Assembly: GCA_035998495.1 (NCBI GenBank)
Contig: DASYHP010000050.1
Span: forward strand, 6,047 to 70,046
Direction: 5' to 3'
DNA length: 64,000 nt
From: Mesorhizobium_B sp035998495
Lineage (GTDB): Bacteria; Pseudomonadota; Alphaproteobacteria; Rhizobiales; Rhizobiaceae
Positions 24,425-32,322 of this stretch are shown here, piece by piece. How positions within the stretch are numbered: the first letter of the stretch is position 1; each line of letters starts with the position of its first letter. The translations under genes were made by a program, and so were the position numbers. Under the pieces are notes generated by a model. It was not told where the DNA came from. It did not search any database and saw nothing but the letters and a program-made list of their open reading frames with translations.

Positions 24425-25525
24425 ATGGCCGACCCCCTCCTGAAACCGGAGGCTCTTCGCGAGCCGCGCCCGAAGCTGTGGCGTCCGAAACGCATCGTCG
24501 TCACGCCTTCGGCGCTGACGTTCGAGCATGGCCGCGCCATGATCGAGCGGTTGGAGGCGCGTGGGATGCCGGTGGAGCGCAGCCCGCGCGACCGGCTCCA
24601 GCTCGGATTCCCCGCAGACCCGCGCCGCGCCTACGCGGAAGCCAAGAACACGCTGGCTGTCGTCGCCGCCCCACCCTCCAAGCTGAAGCTCCAGCCTATC
24701 GCGCCCTCGGCCGATTGGCGCGTGGACTTGGCTGAAGGCTGTCCGGCCCACTGCTCCTATTGCTATCTCGCGGGCTCGCTCGCCGGCCCGCCGGTGACGC
24801 GGGTCTATGCCAATCTCGATGAGATTTTCTCGGTGCTGCCGCGCCATCTCGGCCAGGGCACGATCACCTCGCGCTCGAACGCCCGCGCCGCCGAGGGCAC
24901 CACGTTCGAGGCGTCCTGCTACACGGACCCGCTGCTCATCGAGCACCTCACGGGCTCGCTTTCGGCGCTGATCGAGCATTTCGGCCGGTGGGACGCGCCC
25001 GTGCAACTGCGCTTCACCACCAAGTCGGCGGGTGTGGAGCCCCTGCTCAGCCTCAACCACAACCGCCGCACAAGGATGCGCGCCTCGCTGAACCCGAGAA
25101 CCTTCGCCCGCTTCGAGGGCGGCGCGGACCCGGTCGCGGAGCGATTGCGGGCGCTGCGGCGCATGGCGGACGCCGGATACCGCGTAGGCCTCACGATCGC
25201 GCCCATCATCGCCGCCGACGGCTGGCGGGAGGCGTATGGCGAACTGATCGCCCAGGCGGCTGAAACGTTGCAAGGCGCCCAGCACGCCGACCTCACCGTC
25301 GAGCTCATCACCCACCGCTTCACGGCGGGCTCCAAGACGGTGCTCGAAAGCTGGTATCCGGGTTCGGAGCTCGACATGAGCGACGGGCGGCGGGCGGAAA
25401 AGCGCACCAAGTTCGGCGCGGTGAAGACGGTCTATGACGCCGAAACCATGCGCGAACTGCGCACCTGGTTCGAACGCGAGATCGCGGAAAACCTGCCAGA
25501 GGCGCGCATCCTCTACTGGACCTGA
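24425..25525 (+). CDS. Spore photoproduct lyase (SplB)-like radical SAM protein
   Basis: 366-residue radical SAM enzyme. The [4Fe-4S]/SAM motif is Cys106-x3-Cys110-x2-Cys113 (CPAHCSYCYL). VDLAEGCPAHCSYC and the C-terminal KTVLESWYPGSELDM segment match the spore photoproduct lyase family. In Bacillus this enzyme directly repairs thymine photoproducts in spore DNA. The host here appears not to sporulate, so repair of another UV lesion or a different radical reaction is possible. The ATG at 24425 lies 80 bp after the membrane protein gene, possibly in the same transcript. The gene converges on soxG. Confidence 0.85.
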   Translation: MADPLLKPEALREPRPKLWRPKRIVVTPSALTFEHGRAMIERLEARGMPVERSPRDRLQLGFPADPRRAYAEAKNTLAVVAAPPSKLKLQPIAPSADWRVDLAEGCPAHCSYCYLAGSLAGPPVTRVYANLDEIFSVLPRHLGQGTITSRSNARAAEGTTFEASCYTDPLLIEHLTGSLSALIEHFGRWDAPVQLRFTTKSAGVEPLLSLNHNRRTRMRASLNPRTFARFEGGADPVAERLRALRRMADAGYRVGLTIAPIIAADGWREAYGELIAQAAETLQGAQHADLTVELITHRFTAGSKTVLESWYPGSELDMSDGRRAEKRTKFGAVKTVYDAETMRELRTWFEREIAENLPEARILYWT

Positions 25526-25530
25526 GTGGT

Positions 25531-26073
25531 TCAGCCCTCCCGCGTCTCCAGCCAGCGCCAGACATAGGAAAGCAGCGGCGCTTCAACGTGCAGGCGCGCT
25601 TTGTCCGGCGCCGCGCGATAGAGAAGGCACGGCACGCCGGCGAACAGCGTGGAGGCCGAGGGGCTGCCCTGCGAAAGATTCGCCGTCGCGCCGTCGGCCA
25701 TGAGGTCGGCCAAACCCTCGCCCTTGACGTCGAGCACGGCCCAGGCGTCGTCGGCGGACGACAGGGCGAAGCCCTTCGCGCGCCAGCCGTCTTCCAAGGC
25801 GAGCGGGCGTTCGGACACGAAAAGCGCGCGGTCGCGGGCGATCCGCACGAAGGCGGGCAGGGCCTCGGCGACTTGCCACAACCCGATGGCCGGCGCGCTC
25901 GCGCCGAGCGCGGCGCTTGCGGCGTTCAGGTCGCCGGACACCAGCGTCTGCCCGAGCCCCAGCACGCGGCGCGCGGAAAAGCCGTCGCCCTGGATCGCGG
26001 CCTCTGCCCAATCGGCGGGCGGCGGCGTCCATTTTTCCGGGTGAACGAAGTTCTTGCCCTGGCTGTCAGGCAT
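25531..26073 (-). CDS. soxG: Sarcosine oxidase gamma subunit
   Basis: Smallest core subunit (180 aa) of heterotetrameric sarcosine oxidase, which oxidises sarcosine to glycine and feeds the methyl group to tetrahydrofolate. It aligns with the SoxG/aminomethyltransferase-like fold: FSARRVLGLGQTLVSGDL and ALPAFVRIARDRALFVSE in the middle and LSYVWRWLETRE at the end. It is the last gene of soxBDAG and overlaps soxA by 8 bp. Confidence 0.9.
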   Translation of the reverse strand: MPDSQGKNFVHPEKWTPPPADWAEAAIQGDGFSARRVLGLGQTLVSGDLNAASAALGASAPAIGLWQVAEALPAFVRIARDRALFVSERPLALEDGWRAKGFALSSADDAWAVLDVKGEGLADLMADGATANLSQGSPSASTLFAGVPCLLYRAAPDKARLHVEAPLLSYVWRWLETREG

Positions 26074-28906
26074 CGAGGCGTTTCCCCTCGGGGTCGAAGG
26101 CGCAGACCGGAGCGATGCGGGCGCGCAAGCTCTGGCCGAGGTGAAAAATCTCGATCTCCTCCCCCAGGCGCGAAAAACCCCGCTCGATCAGGCCGAGCGC
26201 GACCGGGCGGGAAAGCGTGGGGCTCCAATAGCTCGAGGTCACATAGCCGACCGAACGCGGCTTGCCGCCCGCCCGCTCGACGCCATGCGCGCCGGTGGGC
26301 AAGGGGCGCTCGTCGAGCGAGGCGAGGCCCACGAACTGGCGGCGATCGGGCCGTCGCGCTTCCTCCATGAAGAGCGAGCGGCGGCCGGCATATTCGCCGT
26401 TGCGCTTGTCGCGGGGGCCGGCCTGCCCAAGGTCGTGCGGCATGGTGGTGCCGTCCGTGTCCTTGCCCGCGATGAGGAAACCTTTTTCGGCGCGCAGCAA
26501 GAGCAGGGCTTCCGAGCCCATGGCCAAGGCTCCGAACGCTTTTCCGGCCTCCTGCATGGCCGCGAAAAGCTCGGCGGCGCGGGCGCTGGGCACGGAAATT
26601 TCGTAGGAGCGGTCGCCGGTGAAGGACACCCGCGCCACGCGGGCCGGGCTCCCACGCCATGTTCCGCGTTTGAGCGCCATGTGCGGCAGGGCGGCGTCGC
26701 CGAGGTCGAGGTTTTCGAGCCCGAGCTTCTCGGCCACGCGCCTGGACTGCGGGCCGGTGAGCGTCAGCGTCGCCCACTGCGCGGTCATGTTGTGGACGAA
26801 CACGTTCGCCGGGTCGAAGGGGTCCTGCCGCCACTCCTCCAGCCTCAGCACCACGCCCGGCACATGGCCGGACGAACAGGACACGATATAATGGTCGTCG
26901 CCGAGCTTGGCCGTGACGCCGTCGTCATAGACCACGCCGGATTCGGTCAGCATGAAGCCATAGCGGATTCGTCCGGGCTTCAGCGTGGAGATCGTGTTGT
27001 AGGAGTTGAAGTCCAGCAGCGCGCCGGCCTGAGGCCCCATCACCTCGATCTTTCCCAGCGGCGAGCCGTCGAAGATGGCGACGCCGTCGCGGGCTGCCCT
27101 GGCCTCGCGCTGGATGGCCTGCTCGCCGTCGTCCCCGTCATACCAGGCCGGTCGCAGCCAGCCGCCATATTCGCGGAAGCGAGCGCCCAAGGCCCGGTGC
27201 TCGTTCTCCAGCACCAGCCGCCGCGCTGGGTTGAAGAACTCCCCGCGCCGGCGGCCGGCGATCGCCGTGAAGGGGACCGGCACGACGGGCGGACGGTAGG
27301 TCGTGGTGCCCGTCTCGGGGATGCTCCGGCCGGTCAGCGCCGCCATCGCGGCCAAGCCGTTCAGGTTGGACGTCTTGCCCTGGTCGGTGGCCATGCCGAG
27401 CGTGGTGTAACGCTTCAGATGCTCGACCGAGCGGAAGTTTTCGCGCGCGGCGAGCGCGACGTCCTTGAGCGTCACGTCGTTCTGGAAATCGATCCACTGC
27501 CGGCCCTTCGCATTCTCCAACGGCCAAGCGGGTTGGATGCCATAGGTTTCGTCATCGGAATGGGCGCGGGGGCCATCGCCCGTGCCGAAGCCGGCGCGGT
27601 GGCCTTCGGCCAGGGCGTCCGACAGCGCGAAGCGGCCGTTGGCGGCGCCCGCGACAACCATGCCGGGAATCGGCTCGCGCGGCAGAAAGGCGAGCAGGCT
27701 TTCGTCCCAGGCGAGCTTGCCGCCCTTCTGGCAGAAGAGATGGACGGAGGGCGTGAGCCCGCCCGAAACGAGCAGCGCGTCGGCCTCGATCGTTTCGCCG
27801 CCGAGGGTGACGCCCTCGACACGCCTGCCGCCCACCACGCCCTCGAGCGTGACGCCGCGGCGGAGCGACACGCCTTGAGGCGCGGGCGGGCCTTTTTGGC
27901 GGAGATCGGCGACCGTGACGGCGGCGCCCGCCTTGGCGAGGGCTGCGGCGGTCGCGAAGGCGCGGTCGTTGTTGGTCGCGACCACGATCCTGTCGCCCAC
28001 CAGCACCTCGTGCTGGCGGAGAAAGGCGAGCGCGGCCTCGGCCAGCATCACGCCGGGCCGGTCGTTGTCGGGGAAGACGAGCGGCCGATCGATGGCGCCT
28101 GCCGCAACCACGATCTTTCCCGCGCGTAGCCGCCAGAGCCGGTCGGGCTCTTTCCCGCGGCGCTCCCAGAGGGCGGCCAGGTTGTGGTCGTAGATGCCGA
28201 AGGCGGTGGTTCCGAGAAGCACGCGCGCGCCGTTCTCGCGCAGCCAGGCGACCGCGCCACCCGCCCATTGCGGCCCCGGCATGCCGTCCACGATCGCCGG
28301 CCGCCACAGAAGCGAGCCGCCCGGCATGGGCCGGTCATCGACGAGCGTCACGCGCTTGCCCGCGCGCAAACCCGCCATTGCGGCGGCAAGGCCGGCCGGG
28401 CCCGCGCCGACCACGAGCAGGTCGCAAGCCGCATCGCGGTGCGCGACATCGGCGGGCGGCGCATGGTCAGGATCGAGCCTGCCCAGCCCCGCCATGGCGC
28501 GGATGCGCCCCTCGAAGCGCGCCCAGTCGGGCCAAAGGAAGGTCTTGTAGTAGAAGCCGGCGGGCAGGAAGCGGTGCAGCCGGTCGAGCGCGCCCTTGCG
28601 GTCATGCTCGGCGGAAGGCCAGGCGTTCACCGCGCGAAAATCCATGCCGGGGCGCAAAAACTCGGTCGTGCCGCGGGCGTTCGGCGTGGTCCTGCCCTCC
28701 GCCGTCACGTCGAAGAGCGCGTTGGGCTCCTCGGCCCAGGAACCGAAGACGCCGCGCGGGCGGTGGTATTTGAACGAGCGGCCGACGACCGACACGCCGT
28801 TGGCGAGAAGGGCGGAGGCCAGCGTGTCGCCCTCGCGGCCGAAATAGCTCTTGCCGTCGAAGCGGAAGGGGATTTCGCCAAGCGGGCCGAGCCGTCGGGA
28901 ACTCAC
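26066..28906 (-). CDS. soxA: Sarcosine oxidase alpha subunit
   Basis: Large subunit (946 aa) carrying the NAD+ site and the folate-linked half. The N-terminus (FRFDGKSYFGREGDTLASAL) is the ferredoxin-like 2Fe-2S-type fold of the family, although the cluster cysteines are not evident. LLVVGAGPAGLAAAMAGLRA at about residue 163 is the dinucleotide site. The C-terminal third is a GcvT-like aminomethyltransferase domain (RIRYGFMLTESGVVYDDG; GDRSYEISVP). It overlaps soxD and soxG by a few bases at each end, so the four subunits are made in step. Confidence 0.94.
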   Translation of the reverse strand: MSSRRLGPLGEIPFRFDGKSYFGREGDTLASALLANGVSVVGRSFKYHRPRGVFGSWAEEPNALFDVTAEGRTTPNARGTTEFLRPGMDFRAVNAWPSAEHDRKGALDRLHRFLPAGFYYKTFLWPDWARFEGRIRAMAGLGRLDPDHAPPADVAHRDAACDLLVVGAGPAGLAAAMAGLRAGKRVTLVDDRPMPGGSLLWRPAIVDGMPGPQWAGGAVAWLRENGARVLLGTTAFGIYDHNLAALWERRGKEPDRLWRLRAGKIVVAAGAIDRPLVFPDNDRPGVMLAEAALAFLRQHEVLVGDRIVVATNNDRAFATAAALAKAGAAVTVADLRQKGPPAPQGVSLRRGVTLEGVVGGRRVEGVTLGGETIEADALLVSGGLTPSVHLFCQKGGKLAWDESLLAFLPREPIPGMVVAGAANGRFALSDALAEGHRAGFGTGDGPRAHSDDETYGIQPAWPLENAKGRQWIDFQNDVTLKDVALAARENFRSVEHLKRYTTLGMATDQGKTSNLNGLAAMAALTGRSIPETGTTTYRPPVVPVPFTAIAGRRRGEFFNPARRLVLENEHRALGARFREYGGWLRPAWYDGDDGEQAIQREARAARDGVAIFDGSPLGKIEVMGPQAGALLDFNSYNTISTLKPGRIRYGFMLTESGVVYDDGVTAKLGDDHYIVSCSSGHVPGVVLRLEEWRQDPFDPANVFVHNMTAQWATLTLTGPQSRRVAEKLGLENLDLGDAALPHMALKRGTWRGSPARVARVSFTGDRSYEISVPSARAAELFAAMQEAGKAFGALAMGSEALLLLRAEKGFLIAGKDTDGTTMPHDLGQAGPRDKRNGEYAGRRSLFMEEARRPDRRQFVGLASLDERPLPTGAHGVERAGGKPRSVGYVTSSYWSPTLSRPVALGLIERGFSRLGEEIEIFHLGQSLRARIAPVCAFDPEGKRLDA

Positions 28907-29244
28907 GAGCCGGCCTCCGCGGCGAAGGTGGTTTCGGGCGTGTGCGCCTCGGCCTCGCCGTCGCTCGCGGCTGTCGCGGCCGGCTCGCCCTTTCGCAGGG
29001 AGCGGGCGCCCAGCACCGCGTGGGTGGCGGTGTCCCGTTCGAGCAGGAAGAACTCGTGGCAGGTCAGATGCAGCCAGATCTCCTTCGTCTCGCCCTTGGG
29101 GTTGCGGTTAAGGTGGAGAAAGCGCGACCAGTCGGCGGCCGTCACGTCCGGCGCAGGCTCGGGCCGGGTCTTTCCCGCTTCGCCGCCGAAGTGGAACTCG
29201 GTCTCGGGCCGCGGGCCGCAGAAGGGACAGGGGAAGAGTTGCAT
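28903..29244 (-). CDS. soxD: Sarcosine oxidase delta subunit
   Basis: Zinc-binding small subunit (113 aa). CPFCGPR and the TCHEFFLLERDT segment give the Cys/His ligands. The C-terminal 25 residues (Ala/Glu-rich) extend beyond the usual length of about 90-100. Its stop overlaps the soxA start. Confidence 0.93.
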   Translation of the reverse strand: MQLFPCPFCGPRPETEFHFGGEAGKTRPEPAPDVTAADWSRFLHLNRNPKGETKEIWLHLTCHEFFLLERDTATHAVLGARSLRKGEPAATAASDGEAEAHTPETTFAAEAGS

Positions 29245-29301
29245 GGTTATTCCTTGCGCATGGTCCTTATCCGAAAAGTCTGCAACTTTCTGGGATCATG
29301 C

Positions 29302-30555
29302 TCAGTGCGCGATGCCCGAGCCGGCCGCCTCGTCGATCAGCGCGCCGCGGGCGAAACGGTCGAGGTCGAAGGGTCTCGAGACCTCGTGGTGGGAGCCGGT
29401 GGCGATGAGGTGCGCGAGAAGCCAGCCGCCGGCGGGGATCGCCTTGAAGCCGCCCGTGCCCCAGCCGCAGTTGAGGTAAAGGCCGGGCAAAGGCGAGGGG
29501 CCGATGAGCGGCGACGAATCGGGCACCACGTCCACGTTCCCCGCCCACTGCCGCAACAGCTTCAACTGGCCGAAGCTCGGAAGCATTTCGAGCATGCCCG
29601 AGACGACCGTGCCTTGCACGGGCAGGTTGCCGCGCTGGGCGTAGGACGGCACGCGGTCGATGCCGCCGCCCACGACGATCTCGCCCTTGGAGGATTGGAA
29701 CAGGTAGGTGCCGGTGCCGAGATAAAGCAGCACCGTGTCGAGGCACGGCTTCACGGGCTCCGACACCATGGCCTGCAGCGAAAAGGAGCGGATGGGCAGC
29801 GCAAAGCCCGCCTTTTGCGCCAGAACGCTCGAATGGCCGGCGACAGCCAACCCCACGGCGCCGGCGCGGATTTTTCCGCGCGAGGTCTCGACGCCGACGC
29901 AGCGGCCGTTCTCGACGATGAAGCCCAGCACCTCGCAGTTCTGGATGATATCGACGCCGAACCCGCTGGCCTTGCGGGCATAGCCCCAGGCCACCGCGTC
30001 GTGGCGCGCGACGCCCGCGCGGCCCTGCCACACCCCGCCATAGACGGGATAGCGCGCGCGGTCGCTCGTGTTCAGGAGCGGCAGCTTTTCGAGCACCTGG
30101 GCAGGCGTGAGCAGCTCGGCATCCACGCCGTTGATCCGCATGGCGTTCACGATGCGGGCGGCGATCTCCATCTCGGCCTCCGAATGCGAGACCGTGACGA
30201 CGCCGCGCTGGGAAAGCATGATGTTGTAGTTGAGCTCTCGCCCCAGCCCCTCGTAAAGGCGCAAAGCGAAATCGTAGAGCGCCACGCTTTCGGGATAGAA
30301 ATAGTTGGAGCGGATCGTGGTGGTGTTGCGCCCCGTATTGCCGCCGCCGAGCCACCCCTTCTCGATCACCGCCACCCGGCTCATGCCGTGATTCTTGGCG
30401 AGGTAGTAGGCCGTGGCGAGCCCGTGCCCGCCGCCGCCCACGATCACGGCGTCGTAAGCCGGCTTCGGCTCGGCGTCTCGCCAGGCGGGCCGCCAGCCCG
30501 TGTGGCCGCGAAAACCTTCGCGCAACAGATGAAAGCCCGAATAGCGGCCGGCCAC
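29302..30555 (-). CDS. soxB: Sarcosine oxidase beta subunit
   Basis: Catalytic flavin subunit (417 aa) that demethylates sarcosine and holds FAD and covalent FMN. AVIVGGGGHGLATAYYLAKN is the FAD-binding motif, and GWLGGGNTGRNTTTIRSNYF the conserved segment following it. The GTG at 30555 begins VAGRYSGFHLLREG, the standard SoxB start, giving exactly the family length. An earlier frame would add 25 residues of non-matching Arg/Gly-rich sequence. No folate genes (glyA, folD, purU) follow in the window. Confidence 0.94.
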   Translation of the reverse strand: MAGRYSGFHLLREGFRGHTGWRPAWRDAEPKPAYDAVIVGGGGHGLATAYYLAKNHGMSRVAVIEKGWLGGGNTGRNTTTIRSNYFYPESVALYDFALRLYEGLGRELNYNIMLSQRGVVTVSHSEAEMEIAARIVNAMRINGVDAELLTPAQVLEKLPLLNTSDRARYPVYGGVWQGRAGVARHDAVAWGYARKASGFGVDIIQNCEVLGFIVENGRCVGVETSRGKIRAGAVGLAVAGHSSVLAQKAGFALPIRSFSLQAMVSEPVKPCLDTVLLYLGTGTYLFQSSKGEIVVGGGIDRVPSYAQRGNLPVQGTVVSGMLEMLPSFGQLKLLRQWAGNVDVVPDSSPLIGPSPLPGLYLNCGWGTGGFKAIPAGGWLLAHLIATGSHHEVSRPFDLDRFARGALIDEAAGSGIAH

Positions 30556-30639
30556 TCCCGAAGATCCCCCTGGGCCGCGAACCCCGCGGCGTCTTCCGCG
30601 TGATTGGCACGGAGCCGAGCCTGCGCGCAAGGCGCGCCG

Positions 30640-32322
30640 TCAGCCCACGCGTTCGGCCTTTTCCTCGGCGAAGGAGCGCACGGTCTGAAGCGCGCCGTCG
30701 AGCGTCTTGCCCTCGGCATCGGCCAGCGCCGCCTCGCGCAGGCGGCGCAGCCAGTCGGCGGCGTCGGCGCGGCCGCGCAGGAGCGGCAGGGCGGACAGCA
30801 CGCGGTCGAACTTCGAGAGGCCGCGGACATGGGTGTCGGAATAGCCTTTTATCAGGCGGCGGCATTTGAGCACTTCGACCCCCAAAGCGTAGTCCCGTTC
30901 GCGCTCACGCAGCGCGAGGGCGAACCACTCGTCGAGATGCGCCTTTTCCACCGCATGCCGGTGGAGGCTGCGCCTGAAGCGCCTCAAGCCGGCCAGAACC
31001 CAGAGCGTGCCGAAGCCCAGGACGCCGGAGGTCCGAACGCGCCGGCCGCGGTCCACGACGCGGTTGAGGTTCTGCAGGAGTCTCGGCCGCTGGAGCGCCG
31101 CCGCGCCGAGCCGTGCCGGCAGCAGGCCGGACAGTTCTTCGGCGCGGGGGTGGAAATATTCCGTCGTGGCAAGCGTCTGGTCGGGTTTCACGCCCACCTC
31201 GCGGCGCACCCGCTCCGCGCGGCTTTTCCGCGTTTTCAGGTCCGCCACGCGGATGATGTCGTCATAGACCATCGCGTTCGCGAGGTATTTCGCGGCCTCG
31301 CCGGAGAAGGCGAAGTTCTGGGCCGGGCCGTCGCCGGCGAGCGCACGGTCGAGGCGGTCGAGATATTCCGCGCCATAGGCCGGATCGAGGAAGTCGACCA
31401 CCTTGGCGAGGCCTGGTTCCGCCATCTCACGGACGGGCGCGGGCAGGGCGGCCGCGCGGTCGCGCAGGCTGTCGAAGGCCTCTTGGAGCGGCCTTGGGCC
31501 GCGGGCTGAAAGGAGCAGCGCCGGGGAGGGGGCGGGCGGGAGCGGGGGGGGCGAGGAGGTCAGCGTCAGCTCCTCGGCGGCGATCGTTTCCGCCGCGGCT
31601 TCGGACGGCGCGCGCTTCGGCGGTGCGTTCGTCCCCGCAATCCCCAGCGTCGCGTCGGCGGTCGCCCGGTCGCAGGCCGCCGAAAAGGCCTTCAGGCTCG
31701 CCTCCGCGCCCCGGCCGCCGGCCTTGATGACGGCCTCGAATTTCTCCCGCGCGAAAGGCAGTTCGCCCGAGCCCGCCAGCGCCCCGAACAGGCTTGCCGA
31801 AACCACGCTGCCCGCTTGCTTGGCGGTCGCCTCCATGTCGAAGCCGATGAAGCGTTTCGCCGCGAGCTTTGCGTCGCGTTCGATGGTGCCGCGGTCGGCG
31901 CGGCCATCGCCGGGCACGATCTTTTCCGACACGGCGAGCAGCCGGTGGGTCGAGGCGATCAGCGTGGTCCGGTCTGGCGTCACGAAGCCGCGCAGCACGG
32001 CGCGGCCAGCCTCGGCCAATTCGGCGGCGATGAGGATGTCCACGTCGCCCGGCGCGGGCGAGAGCGCCAGCACGGGCCGCGCATGGGGCCGCGCGGGATC
32101 GCGCGGCATCAGCTCGACATAATAGATGGTGGCGCCCGTGCGTTGCGCGACGCCGGCCACCGAAGTGGACTGCACATGCCAGCCGTTGGACTGCGCGAGC
32201 TCGGTGATCCAGCCCGAAAGCACGCCGCCGCCCTGGCCGCCGACCGCGAGGATGGCGAGCTTGATGATGGTCTTCGTCGCGTCCTCGCCGGGCTCGAGCC
32301 CGCCGGGAAGGGCGATGTTCAT
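30640..32322 (-). CDS. iorB: Indolepyruvate oxidoreductase beta subunit family protein (long form, DUF6537)
   Basis: 560-residue partner of IorA. The first 200 residues are the gamma-type pyruvate:ferredoxin oxidoreductase domain (LAILAVGGQGGGVLSGWI; STSVAGVAQRTGATIYYVEL). The remaining 350 form the helical C-terminal region seen in proteobacterial long-form IorB (DUF6537), joined through a Pro-rich linker (SSPPPLPPAPSPA). Classic archaeal IorB is only about 200 aa. The ATG at 32322 overlaps the iorA stop (ATGA); a longer frame upstream merely overlaps iorA. The enzyme would oxidatively decarboxylate an aryl-pyruvate to the aryl-acetyl-CoA. Confidence 0.9.
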   Translation of the reverse strand: MNIALPGGLEPGEDATKTIIKLAILAVGGQGGGVLSGWITELAQSNGWHVQSTSVAGVAQRTGATIYYVELMPRDPARPHARPVLALSPAPGDVDILIAAELAEAGRAVLRGFVTPDRTTLIASTHRLLAVSEKIVPGDGRADRGTIERDAKLAAKRFIGFDMEATAKQAGSVVSASLFGALAGSGELPFAREKFEAVIKAGGRGAEASLKAFSAACDRATADATLGIAGTNAPPKRAPSEAAAETIAAEELTLTSSPPPLPPAPSPALLLSARGPRPLQEAFDSLRDRAAALPAPVREMAEPGLAKVVDFLDPAYGAEYLDRLDRALAGDGPAQNFAFSGEAAKYLANAMVYDDIIRVADLKTRKSRAERVRREVGVKPDQTLATTEYFHPRAEELSGLLPARLGAAALQRPRLLQNLNRVVDRGRRVRTSGVLGFGTLWVLAGLRRFRRSLHRHAVEKAHLDEWFALALRERERDYALGVEVLKCRRLIKGYSDTHVRGLSKFDRVLSALPLLRGRADAADWLRRLREAALADAEGKTLDGALQTVRSFAEEKAERVG

